NCBI RefSeq assembly: GCF_045446075.1
Contig: NZ_JBJJBQ010000002.1
Span: forward strand, 434,001-498,000
Reading direction: 5' to 3'
DNA length: 64,000 nucleotides
Origin: Flavisericum labens
GTDB taxonomy: Bacteria > Bacteroidota > Bacteroidia > Flavobacteriales > Flavobacteriaceae
The first letter of the stretch is position 1, and each line of letters starts with the position of its first letter. Both the position numbers and the translations under genes were made by a program. Of this stretch, positions 16,666 through 25,180 are shown in pieces. The notes beneath the pieces were generated by a model. The model did not search any database and was not told where the DNA came from. It saw only the letters and a program-made list of their open reading frames with translations.

Positions 16666-17655
16666 TTATAAAGTTTTGTAATAACTATTTCTTTTTACGA
16701 AATAAGCAAACACAATAGATGTTTTTTGGTAATAATTTATCTTGATTTTCGATTTTTTTCGTTCCTTTAACAAATACCGTAAATGATAGTAAAAACTGAA
16801 GTGTGCTTTTACAATAGCCAAAAGGTGGGTTGGTTTAAATTCGAATAGAAATTTAATACCTGCTACGGCATCTAACATGAGTCGTACCAATATTTTTTCA
16901 AAAACAGGTGACCTTGCATTTTTTGTCAATGTAAAAAGGCTATTTCTAAAATTCAGAAATGTTTTTTTAGGGTTGGAGTTGCTGAGTGTGGCCCCGCCAA
17001 CATGATAAATGGATGAATCGCCAACATATTTAATTGAATAACCGAAGTTTTTGGCACGCCAACACAAATCGATTTCCTCCATATGAGCGAAAAAATGCTC
17101 ATCAAAACCTTTTAATTCACGGAAGACTTGGCTTCTTATGAATAAGCAAGCTCCGGACGCCCAAAATATTTCAGACGTATCGTTGTATTGCCCTGTGTCT
17201 TTTTCAATGGTGTCGAAAATTCGCCCTCGGCAATACGGATACCCATATTTGTCAATAAAGCCACCTGCGGCACCAGCATACTCAAAATAATTCTTCTTAT
17301 TAAAATCAAGTAATTTAGGTTGAATAATGGCTGTTTTAGGGTTTTCGTTAAAAGCATCAATAATTGGCGAGAGCCAATTTTCAGTGACTTCAACATCGCT
17401 ATTTAATAGGCAATAAACATCGGCATCAACTTGTTTTAAAGCATCATTATATCCTTTGGCGTAACCACCGTTTTTGCTATTTTTAATAATTTTTACAGCA
17501 GGAAATTTATTTTCAACAAAATCTACCGAATCATCAAAAGATGCATTATCGGCTAGATAGATGGTTGCATCATTTGAGTTTTCAATAACCGAAGGCAAGA
17601 ACTGCTCTAGTAAGGCTTTCCCGTTCCAATTTAATATGACTACGGCAATCTTCAT
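16666..17655 (-). CDS. Family 2 glycosyltransferase
   Basis: 329 residues with the GT-A fold: MKIAVVILNWNGKALLEQFL start, LADNASFDDSV, NGGYAKGYNDAL, the Asp-containing LLNSDVEV (metal-binding DxD-type), and WASGACLFIRSQVF then GFDEHFFAHMEEIDLCWRA, the rhamnosyl/WcaE-type acceptor segment. It likely adds a sugar to a surface polysaccharide or glycolipid at the inner membrane; the C-terminal basic tail (LLKERKKSKIKINYY) may bind the membrane. It overlaps the next upstream gene by 4 bases, giving a two-gene operon. Donor and acceptor are not known. Confidence 0.92.
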   Translation of the reverse strand: MKIAVVILNWNGKALLEQFLPSVIENSNDATIYLADNASFDDSVDFVENKFPAVKIIKNSKNGGYAKGYNDALKQVDADVYCLLNSDVEVTENWLSPIIDAFNENPKTAIIQPKLLDFNKKNYFEYAGAAGGFIDKYGYPYCRGRIFDTIEKDTGQYNDTSEIFWASGACLFIRSQVFRELKGFDEHFFAHMEEIDLCWRAKNFGYSIKYVGDSSIYHVGGATLSNSNPKKTFLNFRNSLFTLTKNARSPVFEKILVRLMLDAVAGIKFLFEFKPTHLLAIVKAHFSFYYHLRYLLKERKKSKIKINYYQKTSIVFAYFVKRNSYYKTL

Positions 17656-18098
17656 GAACTATAATCGGGTATATTTTTTAAAAATTGATAGCGTTCCTGT
17701 TCAAAATCCATTTGGCAATAATAATGATTTAATCCGTTGGTAACCATTAAATAGGTGCCATTCAGTTCGCGATTATAACGAGCGATTTGGTCAAATGCCC
17801 TTTGGTCTATGTTAATTGAGGGCGCTTTGCACTCTACAATTAAGTGAATACTTCCGTTGGAGTTAAACACCACGATATCGTATCGTTTTTTTAAACCATT
17901 AACCATGAGTTCTTTTTCAACATTGATTAGTGATTTTGGAAATCCTTTTTCAATTATTAAGTAATGAATGCAATTTTGCCGAACCCATTCTTCGGGCTGT
18001 AAAACCACGAATTTTTTACGGATGCAATCAAAAATAGAAACTTTATTTTCTTTATTTTTGAAACGAAATGAATACTTCGGAAAATTAAGTGCTTGCAA
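17652..18098 (-). CDS. HsdR-N-terminal-like PD-(D/E)xK nuclease-fold protein
   Basis: 148 residues matching only the N-terminal domain of type I restriction HsdR. The nuclease-like core is KRYDIVVFNSNG (D of the motif) followed by IHLIVECKAPS (E-x-K). EEWVRQNCIHYLIIEKGFP is the leading helix. There are no helicase motors or HsdM/HsdS neighbours, so it is not a restriction enzyme on its own. Small solo members of this family are common in Bacteroidota beside housekeeping genes; their function is unknown. It is co-transcribed with the glycosyltransferase (4-base overlap) and divergent from holA. Confidence 0.85.
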   Translation of the reverse strand: MQALNFPKYSFRFKNKENKVSIFDCIRKKFVVLQPEEWVRQNCIHYLIIEKGFPKSLINVEKELMVNGLKKRYDIVVFNSNGSIHLIVECKAPSINIDQRAFDQIARYNRELNGTYLMVTNGLNHYYCQMDFEQERYQFLKNIPDYSS

Positions 18099-18224
18099 AA
18101 GTTGTTGCGTTTATTTTTCAAAGTTAAATCACAAAACCTTAATTACCAATTAAAGCATCCCAAATTCAATAAATCAAGTTTTGAGTTTTATTTTTCTGGG
18201 ATGATTTTAAATTTTTTTTAAAAC

Positions 18225-19229
18225 TTGGACGAAGTAAAACAGTTGGTTGCAGACGTTAAAAAAGGAAATCTTAAACCTATTTATTTTTTAATGGGAGAAG
18301 AACCTTATTATATTGATAGGATTTCCGATTTTATTGAAGATACCGTTTTAAGTGAAGAAGAGCGCGGTTTTAATCAAGTGATTTTATATGGTCGAGATGT
18401 TGCCATTGATGATATTGTAAGCCATGCCAAACGCTACCCCATGATGGCAGAGCACCAAGTGGTTATTGTAAAGGAAGCTCAAGATTTATCGCGCACCATT
18501 GAAAAGCTGGCCAAATATGCCGAAAACCCTCAGCCTACAACGGTTTTGGTGGTTAATTATAAATACAAAAAAATAGACAAACGTAAAGCACTTTACAAAA
18601 CTCTTAAAAAAACAGGCGTGGTTTACGAAAGCAAGAAGCTCTACGAAAACCAGGTAGCCGATTGGATAAGACGTGTTTTGTCGCCAAAAAAATATGATAT
18701 CTCTCCAAAAGCGGCGCAAATGCTGGTGGAGTTTTTAGGGACTGACTTAAGTAAAATTAATAATGAGTTGAAAAAACTTCAAATCATTTTACCAAAGGGA
18801 ACTCAAATTACACCAGAGCATATCGAGAAAAACATAGGTATTAGTAAGGACTATAACAATTTTGAGTTACGAAAGGCTATTGGTGAACGAAATGCAACCA
18901 AGGCCTTTAAAATTGTTAAGTACTTTGGTGAAAACCCAAAAGACAACCCAATGGTTGTAACGGTATCACTGTTGTTTAACTTTTTTTCACAGTTGCTTCA
19001 CTTCCATGGGTTAAATGATAAATCGCCACGTAGTGTGGCATCGGCATTAAAAATTAACCCTTATTTTGTAAATGAATATATTAACGCCGCTAGAAATTAC
19101 CCAATGCGCAAGGTGAGCACCGTAGTGTCAACACTCAGGGAGTTCGATGTAAAGGGAAAAGGTGTAGGGGCTAATGCTGTACCTCAAGGCGATTTGCTAA
19201 AAGAACTTTTGGTTCGTATTTTAAACTAA
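18225..19229 (+). CDS. holA: DNA polymerase III delta subunit
   Basis: 334 residues. DEVKQLVADVKKGNLKPIYF leads into LMGEEPYYIDRISDFIED, the AAA+-type clamp-loader motif. Later markers are AQDLSRTIEKLAKYAENPQP, LGTDLSKINNELKKL and the C-terminal collar region ending LLVRILN. Delta opens the beta ring so the clamp can be loaded. The start is a TTG; no ATG is near and the N-terminus begins exactly as the family does. It is divergent from the HsdR-N gene across 126 bases and 10 bases upstream of ung. Confidence 0.94.
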   Translation: MDEVKQLVADVKKGNLKPIYFLMGEEPYYIDRISDFIEDTVLSEEERGFNQVILYGRDVAIDDIVSHAKRYPMMAEHQVVIVKEAQDLSRTIEKLAKYAENPQPTTVLVVNYKYKKIDKRKALYKTLKKTGVVYESKKLYENQVADWIRRVLSPKKYDISPKAAQMLVEFLGTDLSKINNELKKLQIILPKGTQITPEHIEKNIGISKDYNNFELRKAIGERNATKAFKIVKYFGENPKDNPMVVTVSLLFNFFSQLLHFHGLNDKSPRSVASALKINPYFVNEYINAARNYPMRKVSTVVSTLREFDVKGKGVGANAVPQGDLLKELLVRILN

Positions 19230-19239
19230 TTCTATATTT

Positions 19240-19905
19240 ATGGATGTTGATATTCATCAAAGTTGGAAACCTTATGTAAAAGAAGAATTCAACAAACCAT
19301 ACTTTGAAAATTTGGTTGAATTCGTAAAGTCTGAATATAAACAGAGCACATGTTTTCCTCCTGGAAATCAAATATTCAATGCTTTTCACCATTGTCATTT
19401 TGAAGAAGTGAAAGTGGTTATAATAGGACAAGATCCTTACCATGGTCCTGGTCAGGCCAATGGTTTATGCTTTTCTGTAAAAGAAGGTATTCCCCATCCA
19501 CCATCTTTAAAAAATATCTTTAAAGAAATTGAATCCGATTTAGGCAATCCATATCCCGAAAGTGGCAATTTAGAACGATGGGCTAAACAAGGTGTGTTAT
19601 TACTTAATGCCACTTTAACGGTAAGAGCGCATCAAGCAGGGAGTCATCAAAAAAAAGGTTGGGAAACGTTTACCGATGCTATTATTAAGTTGGTCAGTAC
19701 AGAAAAAGAAAATGTGGTATTTTTACTTTGGGGAGGTTTTGCCAAGCAAAAAGCAAAGTTAATTGACGCCAAAAAACATAAAATATTGTATTCCGGTCAT
19801 CCTTCACCTTTGAGTGCTAACAGGGGGTATTGGTTTGGGAATAAGCATTTCAGTAAGGCCAACCAATGTCTTGAGTCTTTCAAAAAACAATCCATTAATT
19901 GGTAG
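19240..19905 (+). CDS. ung: Uracil-DNA glycosylase, family 1
   Basis: 221 residues, full length. GQDPYHGPGQANGLCFSV carries the catalytic water-activating Asp, VLLLNATLTV the Asn of the uracil pocket, and GHPSPLSANRGYWFGNKHF the catalytic His and the DNA-intercalating loop. It removes uracil from DNA, the first step of base-excision repair. It follows holA closely and may be co-transcribed with it. A hairpin with a T run follows 115 bases after its stop. Confidence 0.98.
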   Translation: MDVDIHQSWKPYVKEEFNKPYFENLVEFVKSEYKQSTCFPPGNQIFNAFHHCHFEEVKVVIIGQDPYHGPGQANGLCFSVKEGIPHPPSLKNIFKEIESDLGNPYPESGNLERWAKQGVLLLNATLTVRAHQAGSHQKKGWETFTDAIIKLVSTEKENVVFLLWGGFAKQKAKLIDAKKHKILYSGHPSPLSANRGYWFGNKHFSKANQCLESFKKQSINW

Positions 19906-20019
19906 TCTAAAATAATAGAAATTGATTCGCCGACGAGGACAACAAGGTAAAATAATGCAAAGGGAATTAGATAATTATTCCCATTTTAATGATAACCAAG
20001 AGAAAAAGCTATTCAGCTT

Positions 20020-20050
20020 CCTGTTGGTACCAAGACAACAGGTTTGTTTT
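20020..20050 (+). terminator. Probable rho-independent terminator after ung
   Basis: CCTGTTG (20020-20026) pairs with CAACAGG (20036-20042) around a 9-base loop, followed by TTTGTTTT. Confidence 0.65.
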
Positions 20051-20588
20051 CTAATCTGAAAATAACGGGCTCTTTTGCTTTTACTTTATTTGTTTTATTA
20101 CAACTTAACTTTAGTAATAGAAAGTTGATGAAAATTAAAAAAACAATAATTAGAGTAATTGTTAGCAACATAGACATTTGGGCTACGGTTTTAGATAAAA
20201 CGTATGTTTTTTACGCTGAACAGATTTTTAGTGTTAAAAACATGTAATCTAAATATTATATATAGGCAAATTTAATAACAAAAGTACTACGTAACAATAC
20301 GCGGATGTACTTATATTTAATTTTTTTGGGATGTGTAATTTTTGTTATGTAATATTGATGAATTGGTAAAATCTTAACAGTGTTTTCAATGAAACAATTG
20401 TTTTTAATATTTGCAAATCTATTAGTATTTAGGAGTAATCAAAAAACACATAAATCAAGGATTGTTTTTAGTGAAAAAGACATTAGTTGATTGAAAATTC
20501 GTCCTGAAAATTATCGTAGAAAGACCTTGTGAATAATGATTTTTGAGTTATTCTTTTATTTATAACTACAATTTCTTGAAATAAAATT
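20051..20588. other. Long AT-rich interval without a convincing gene
   Basis: No reading frame here has a recognisable domain. The longest candidates are a 67-residue plus-strand frame at 20044-20247 and a 39-residue one inside it (MKIKKTIIRVIVSN...), both without a family or signal. The stretch is unusually long for this compact window (about 700 bases between ung and menB) and could hold a small RNA, a leader for menB, or a decayed gene. I can see no clear promoter or structure to choose between them. Confidence 0.4.
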
Positions 20589-20596
20589 TATTTTTG
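20589..20596 (+). promoter_or_regulatory. Probable -7 element of the men operon
   Basis: TATTTTTG fits TAnnTTTG and lies 19 bases before the menB ATG at 20615. It overlaps the TTG at 20594 that would give a longer protein, so it favours the ATG start. Confidence 0.5.
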
Positions 20597-20614
20597 GGGC
20601 AAATAAATGTGACA

Positions 20615-21454
20615 ATGAAAGAACCGAAATGGGTTAAAGTAAAAGATTATGAAGACATCACGTATAAAAAGAGTGATGGTGTGGCTAGGATAGCTTTCAA
20701 TAGGCCGAATGTTCGCAATGCTTTTAGACCAAAAACTACAAGTGAATTGTATGATGCCTTTTATGATGCGAATGAAGACACAAATATAGGAGTGGTTTTG
20801 TTGTCGGCAGAAGGCCCTTCCACCAAAGATGGCGTTTACTCATTTTGTAGTGGTGGTGATCAAAAAGCACGAGGTCATCAAGGCTATGTTGGTGAAGATG
20901 GCTATCATCGTTTAAATATTTTAGAAGTTCAAAGGTTGATACGCTTTATGCCGAAAGCTGTTATAGCGGTTGTGCCTGGTTGGGCTGTTGGAGGAGGCCA
21001 TAGTTTACATGTGATATGCGATTTAACTTTGGCCAGTAAGGAGCATGCTATTTTCAAGCAAACAGATGCTGATGTAACTAGTTTTGACGGAGGATATGGG
21101 TCTGCATATCTTGCGAAAATGGTAGGGCAGAAAAAAGCTCGCGAAATATTTTTCTTAGGAAGAAATTATTCTGCCCAAGAAGCTTTCGAAATGGGTATGG
21201 TAAATGCCGTTGTACCTCATGAGGATTTGGAAGCTACGGCTTACGAATGGGCACAAGAAATTTTGGCTAAGTCGCCCACATCAATAAAAATGTTGAAATT
21301 TGCCATGAATTTAACTGATGATGGCATGGTTGGGCAACAAGTTTTTGCTGGAGAAGCCACGCGATTGGCTTATATGACTGATGAAGCCAAAGAGGGGCGA
21401 AATGCTTTTCTAGAAAAGAGAAAGCCTAACTTCGATAAAAAATGGATTCCATAA
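20615..21454 (+). CDS. menB: 1,4-dihydroxy-2-naphthoyl-CoA synthase
   Basis: 279 residues of the crotonase fold. EDITYKK...VARIAFNRPNVRNAFRP opens the family, FCSGGDQKARGHQGY holds the substrate loop, VPGWAVGGGHSLHVICDLTLA gives the oxyanion hole, TDADVTSFDGGYGSAYLA carries the MenB-specific Asp/Ser/Tyr set, and the C-terminus ends KRKPNFDKKW. It closes the second ring of o-succinylbenzoyl-CoA in menaquinone synthesis. Its TAA shares a base with the ATG of menA, so the two are translationally coupled. Start ATG chosen over an upstream TTG because the TTG sits in the promoter. Confidence 0.97.
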   Translation: MKEPKWVKVKDYEDITYKKSDGVARIAFNRPNVRNAFRPKTTSELYDAFYDANEDTNIGVVLLSAEGPSTKDGVYSFCSGGDQKARGHQGYVGEDGYHRLNILEVQRLIRFMPKAVIAVVPGWAVGGGHSLHVICDLTLASKEHAIFKQTDADVTSFDGGYGSAYLAKMVGQKKAREIFFLGRNYSAQEAFEMGMVNAVVPHEDLEATAYEWAQEILAKSPTSIKMLKFAMNLTDDGMVGQQVFAGEATRLAYMTDEAKEGRNAFLEKRKPNFDKKWIP

Positions 21455-22356
21455 TGCAGAAATTTTTAATTTGGCTATCTGCAATTCGTTTAAGAACGCT
21501 TCCCTTGTCAATTTCTGGTATAATCTTGGCTTCTTGCTTTGCTTATTATAATGGCGTTTTTGATTGGGGTATCTTTTGGTTGGCTATTTTAACAACCTTA
21601 AGTTTTCAAATTCTTTCCAACTTGGCCAATGACTATGGCGATGGAATAAAAGGTACTGATAACAATAACAGAATTGGTCCTGAACGTGCTGTTCAATCTG
21701 GGAAAATCACACCCGAAGAGTTGTTTAATGCCATAAAAATCAACGTGTTGATTTCTATTGGTTTGGCATTTTTTCTTGTTTTTTGGGCGCTTGGCGTAAG
21801 TCATTTTTGGTTAACTTTCTTTTTCTTTTTGTTGGGGTTAGCTTCTGTTGGGGCGGCTTTGCGATACACTATGGGTAATAATGCATATGGATACAAGGCA
21901 TTGGGCGATGTTTTCGTATTTGTTTTTTTTGGGTTGGTAAGTGTTATAGGTTGTTATGTGCTTTACGCTAAACAGGTAGATCATGTTGTTTATTTGCCAG
22001 CTATAACGATTGGGCTTTTAAGCACAGGGGTTTTAAACCTGAATAACATGAGAGACAGGGTTTCAGATAAAGATTCGAACAAAATAACCATGGCTGTTAA
22101 ATTGGGTGAAAAAAACGTGAAAATCTACCATAACACGCTAATTATATCGTCAATAATCATTTCGGGGTTATTCGCCGTTTTATACTATACTTCAGCATTC
22201 AGTTTAATGTTTATGATAGCATATATTCCATTGTTATTACATCTAAAGCGAGTAAATCGTAATAAAGTTCATAAAGATTTAGACCCAGAATTAAAAAAAC
22301 TGGCGCTAACTACAGTTTTACTGGCAATATTAATGGGTTTGGCCTTTTTGTTATAG
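21454..22356 (+). CDS. menA: 1,4-dihydroxy-2-naphthoate polyprenyltransferase
   Basis: 300 residues, about eight transmembrane helices, UbiA superfamily. It begins MQKFLIWLSAIRLRTLPLSI; the first Asp-rich motif is NLANDYGDGIKGTDNNNRIG, followed by PERAVQSGKITPEEL. The second motif is NNMRDRVSDKDSNK. It attaches the isoprenoid chain to dihydroxynaphthoate at the inner membrane. The start is the ATG overlapping the menB stop (TAATG); an ATG at 21442 within menB adds four residues and is less likely. Confidence 0.96.
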   Translation: MQKFLIWLSAIRLRTLPLSISGIILASCFAYYNGVFDWGIFWLAILTTLSFQILSNLANDYGDGIKGTDNNNRIGPERAVQSGKITPEELFNAIKINVLISIGLAFFLVFWALGVSHFWLTFFFFLLGLASVGAALRYTMGNNAYGYKALGDVFVFVFFGLVSVIGCYVLYAKQVDHVVYLPAITIGLLSTGVLNLNNMRDRVSDKDSNKITMAVKLGEKNVKIYHNTLIISSIIISGLFAVLYYTSAFSLMFMIAYIPLLLHLKRVNRNKVHKDLDPELKKLALTTVLLAILMGLAFLL

Positions 22357-22480
22357 ATTTTTTGTAAATTCAAGGACTAAAAATAACCCTATGAAATGAG
22401 CCATAGTAAATCTTCGTGCCAACCGAAATATTTAATGGCGAATGACATCTGACAGATAAAAAACAATAAAATTTAAACAG

Positions 22481-23158
22481 ATGAAAATCACATTTTACGG
22501 TCATGCTTCTTTAGGAATTGAGGTAGACGATGTTAATATTTTAGTTGATCCATTTATATCACCAAATGAAAAGGCTTCGAGTATAGATGTTGATAGCTTA
22601 AAAGCGGATTATATTTTGGTAACCCACGCGCATCAAGACCATATTGCAGATGTCGAGGCCATTGCCAAACGAACCAAGGCGGTGGTGATTTCCAACTTTG
22701 AAATTATAAGTTATTTTGAAAAGTTGGGGATTGAAGGGCATCCCATGAATCATGGTGGTCAATGGGATTTTGAATTTGGAACGGTAAAATACGTTAACGC
22801 CATTCATACGTCTTCATTTCCAGATGGAAGTTATGGGGGCCAACCTGGCGGATTTGTGCTAGAGGGTGAACATAAAAACATCTATATCGCCGGAGATACG
22901 GCACTAACATACGACATGAAGTTAATTCCTTTACAAACCAAGTTGGACCTGGCTATTTTACCTATTGGAGATAATTTTACAATGGGAGTTGATGATGCTA
23001 TTTTTGCAAGTGATTTTGTAGAGTGCGATAAAGTTTTGGGTTATCATTATGACACTTTCGGTTACATAGAAATTGATCATGAAGATGCTAAACGAAAGTT
23101 TTTTGAGAAGAACAAAGATTTGATGCTTCTTGAAATAGGAGAACACATTGAATTGTAA
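22481..23158 (+). CDS. Metallo-beta-lactamase-fold hydrolase (UPF0173 type)
   Basis: 225 residues. MKITFYGHASLGIEV and NILVDPF open the UPF0173 (YtkL-like) family; THAHQDHIADV is the metal-binding HxHxDH motif, IAGDTALTYDMKLI gives the Asp, and LGYHYDTFGY the last His. Members are metal-dependent hydrolases without a firmly known substrate. It sits inside the menaquinone cluster and its stop is immediately followed by menC (no gap), so it is co-expressed with it. Whether it takes part in menaquinone synthesis, for example as a thioesterase for DHNA-CoA, is a guess. Confidence 0.9.
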   Translation: MKITFYGHASLGIEVDDVNILVDPFISPNEKASSIDVDSLKADYILVTHAHQDHIADVEAIAKRTKAVVISNFEIISYFEKLGIEGHPMNHGGQWDFEFGTVKYVNAIHTSSFPDGSYGGQPGGFVLEGEHKNIYIAGDTALTYDMKLIPLQTKLDLAILPIGDNFTMGVDDAIFASDFVECDKVLGYHYDTFGYIEIDHEDAKRKFFEKNKDLMLLEIGEHIEL

Positions 23159-24205
23159 ATGATAAAAGCCTCTTTTAAACCATATACTCTAAATTTTAAA
23201 ATGCCCAGCGGAACATCTCGTGGGATTCTAAAAACAAAAGACACCTATTTTCTTACTATAAACTCTGAAAACAAATGTGGTATAGGTGAGTGTGGACTTT
23301 TTAAAGGCTTATCGGCAGACGATGTGCCCAATTACGAGGAAAAATTAAAGTGGGCTTGCCAAAACATCAATTCTGGTAAAGATAATTTGTTAACAGAATT
23401 AACCGAATACCCCAGTATTCAATTTGGTCTTGAAATAGCGTTCAAATCTTTGGAAAGACAAGATATGTTTGAGTTGTTTCCGTCTAAATTTAGTGATTCT
23501 GAAGATTCAATTCCAATTAATGGATTAATTTGGATGGGAAGTGAATCATTTATAAAACAACAAATTAAGGAAAAAATAAAAGCTGGTTTTAACTGTATAA
23601 AAATGAAAATTGGCGCTATCGATTTTCAGACAGAAGTTGATTTGATAAAGTCCATACGAAAGGAGTTTACTTCAAATGATATCGAGTTAAGAGTTGATGC
23701 CAACGGTGCGTTTTCAGCCAAAAATGCTTTAGAGAAATTAAAAATTCTTTCAGATTACGATTTACATTCTATAGAGCAACCCATAAAACAAGGTCAAATA
23801 GAGCAGATGGCCGCATTATGCGAGGTTACGCCATTGCCCATTGCGCTCGACGAAGAATTGATTGCCGTTTTTCCTTTTACAAAAAAGCAAAAATTGCTGC
23901 AAACCATTAAGCCACAATATATTATTTTAAAACCCACATTAGTTGGTGGCTTTAAAGGGAGTGACGAATGGATTGCGCTAGCCGAAAAACTAAATATAGG
24001 TTGGTGGATTACAAGTGCTTTAGAAAGCAACATTGGGTTAAACGCCATTGCACAATATACTTATTGTAAAGAAAACATGATGCCACAAGGTTTAGGAACT
24101 GGTAGTTTATTTACTAACAATATTAGTAGTCCTTTACGGGTGAAAAATGGTAAATTGCACTATGATAAAAATCAAGTTTGGAAATTAAAAAATTTGAACG
24201 ATTAA
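23159..24205 (+). CDS. menC: o-Succinylbenzoate synthase
   Basis: 348 residues, enolase superfamily. The barrel motifs are visible: CIKMKIGAID (the KxK pair), LRVDANGAFS (first metal Asp), HSIEQPIKQG (Glu), ALDEELIA (Asp/Glu) and ILKPTLVGGFKGSDEW (the last Lys and the loop). It dehydrates SHCHC to o-succinylbenzoate. The dipeptide epimerases are close relatives; the position between menB/menA and menE makes MenC the better call. It starts directly after the metallohydrolase stop. Confidence 0.9.
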   Translation: MIKASFKPYTLNFKMPSGTSRGILKTKDTYFLTINSENKCGIGECGLFKGLSADDVPNYEEKLKWACQNINSGKDNLLTELTEYPSIQFGLEIAFKSLERQDMFELFPSKFSDSEDSIPINGLIWMGSESFIKQQIKEKIKAGFNCIKMKIGAIDFQTEVDLIKSIRKEFTSNDIELRVDANGAFSAKNALEKLKILSDYDLHSIEQPIKQGQIEQMAALCEVTPLPIALDEELIAVFPFTKKQKLLQTIKPQYIILKPTLVGGFKGSDEWIALAEKLNIGWWITSALESNIGLNAIAQYTYCKENMMPQGLGTGSLFTNNISSPLRVKNGKLHYDKNQVWKLKNLND

Positions 24206-24216
24206 ATTAAAGATGT

Positions 24217-25176
24217 ATGTACATAGCTCAGGCGTTTAAAGGTTTATATGATTGGTGGCGTTATGTTTTGGGAGTGGGCATTATATTTATGGCATGGCAG
24301 TTTATTGGTATGATTCCTTTAGGAGGTGCTATCGCATTAAAAGTTTTTGCCGGAGCCCCATCTCAAATACCTACCGATATTCCACAAATGATAGAGTTGC
24401 TGGGTAGTAACCTTTTTCTTTTTTTGATGCTAATTTCATTTGCTTTTGGTCTATTAGGTGTGTTCTTATCGACCAAATTATTACATCAACTTTCAATAAA
24501 GCATTTAACCACAACAAGAAATAAAATAGACTGGAAACGGTTTTGGTTTATTTTTATTTTATGGGGCTTGGTATCCAGTAGTTTTGTTTTGTTGGATTAC
24601 TTTTTAAGTCCTGAGGATTATCAATTAAATTTTCAGCTTCAACCGTTTTTAATTTTGGCGGTTATTGCCATTTTATTAATTCCGTTGCAAACCAGTTTCG
24701 AGGAGTATTTTTTTAGAGGTTACTTAATGCAGGGGCTGGGCGTCGTTTTTAAGTATAAGTGGGTACCCCTTCTAATCACCTCGATAGGTTTCGGGCTCAT
24801 GCACATTGTTAATCCCGAAGTAGAAAAACTGGGTTACATTATAATGGTATATTATATAGGAACCGGACTCTTTTTGGGTATTATAACCTTAATGGATGAA
24901 GGACTGGAGTTGGCTTTAGGTTTCCATGCGGCAAACAACTTATTTACGGCACTTTTGGTTACGGCCGATTGGACGGCATTTCAAACACATTCTATTTTAA
25001 AAGATTTGTCCGATCCTTCCGAAATGGCCTTGACAGAAATATTTGTGCCTGTGTTTGTGGTGTTTCCCATTTTATTGTTTATACTTTCCAAGAAATACAA
25101 ATGGAATAATTGGGCTGAAAAGCTAACAGGGCAAGTTGAAGAGCCTTTAAAAGAAGATTATAAAATTTTAGAATAA
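24217..25176 (+). CDS. CPBP-family intramembrane glutamic protease
   Basis: 319 residues, about eight transmembrane helices. The three motifs are EEYFFRGYLMQGLG (the catalytic Glu pair and Arg), FGLMH (His) and GFHAANN (His and Asn). Family members (Rce1/CAAX-type, ABI) cleave peptides within the membrane, and in bacteria are often linked to bacteriocin immunity or protein processing. It lies between menC and menE with gaps of 11 and 4 bases, so it is in the men operon; why is unknown. Confidence 0.9.
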   Translation: MYIAQAFKGLYDWWRYVLGVGIIFMAWQFIGMIPLGGAIALKVFAGAPSQIPTDIPQMIELLGSNLFLFLMLISFAFGLLGVFLSTKLLHQLSIKHLTTTRNKIDWKRFWFIFILWGLVSSSFVLLDYFLSPEDYQLNFQLQPFLILAVIAILLIPLQTSFEEYFFRGYLMQGLGVVFKYKWVPLLITSIGFGLMHIVNPEVEKLGYIIMVYYIGTGLFLGIITLMDEGLELALGFHAANNLFTALLVTADWTAFQTHSILKDLSDPSEMALTEIFVPVFVVFPILLFILSKKYKWNNWAEKLTGQVEEPLKEDYKILE

Positions 25177-25180
25177 AAAT

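Noticed and set aside
17652..18098. Type I restriction system
   Set aside because: Only the HsdR N-terminal domain is present; no motor, methylase or specificity genes.
20044..20247. 67-residue plus-strand frame after ung
   Set aside because: It starts at a TTG inside the ung terminator, has no recognisable family or signal, and the interval looks non-coding.
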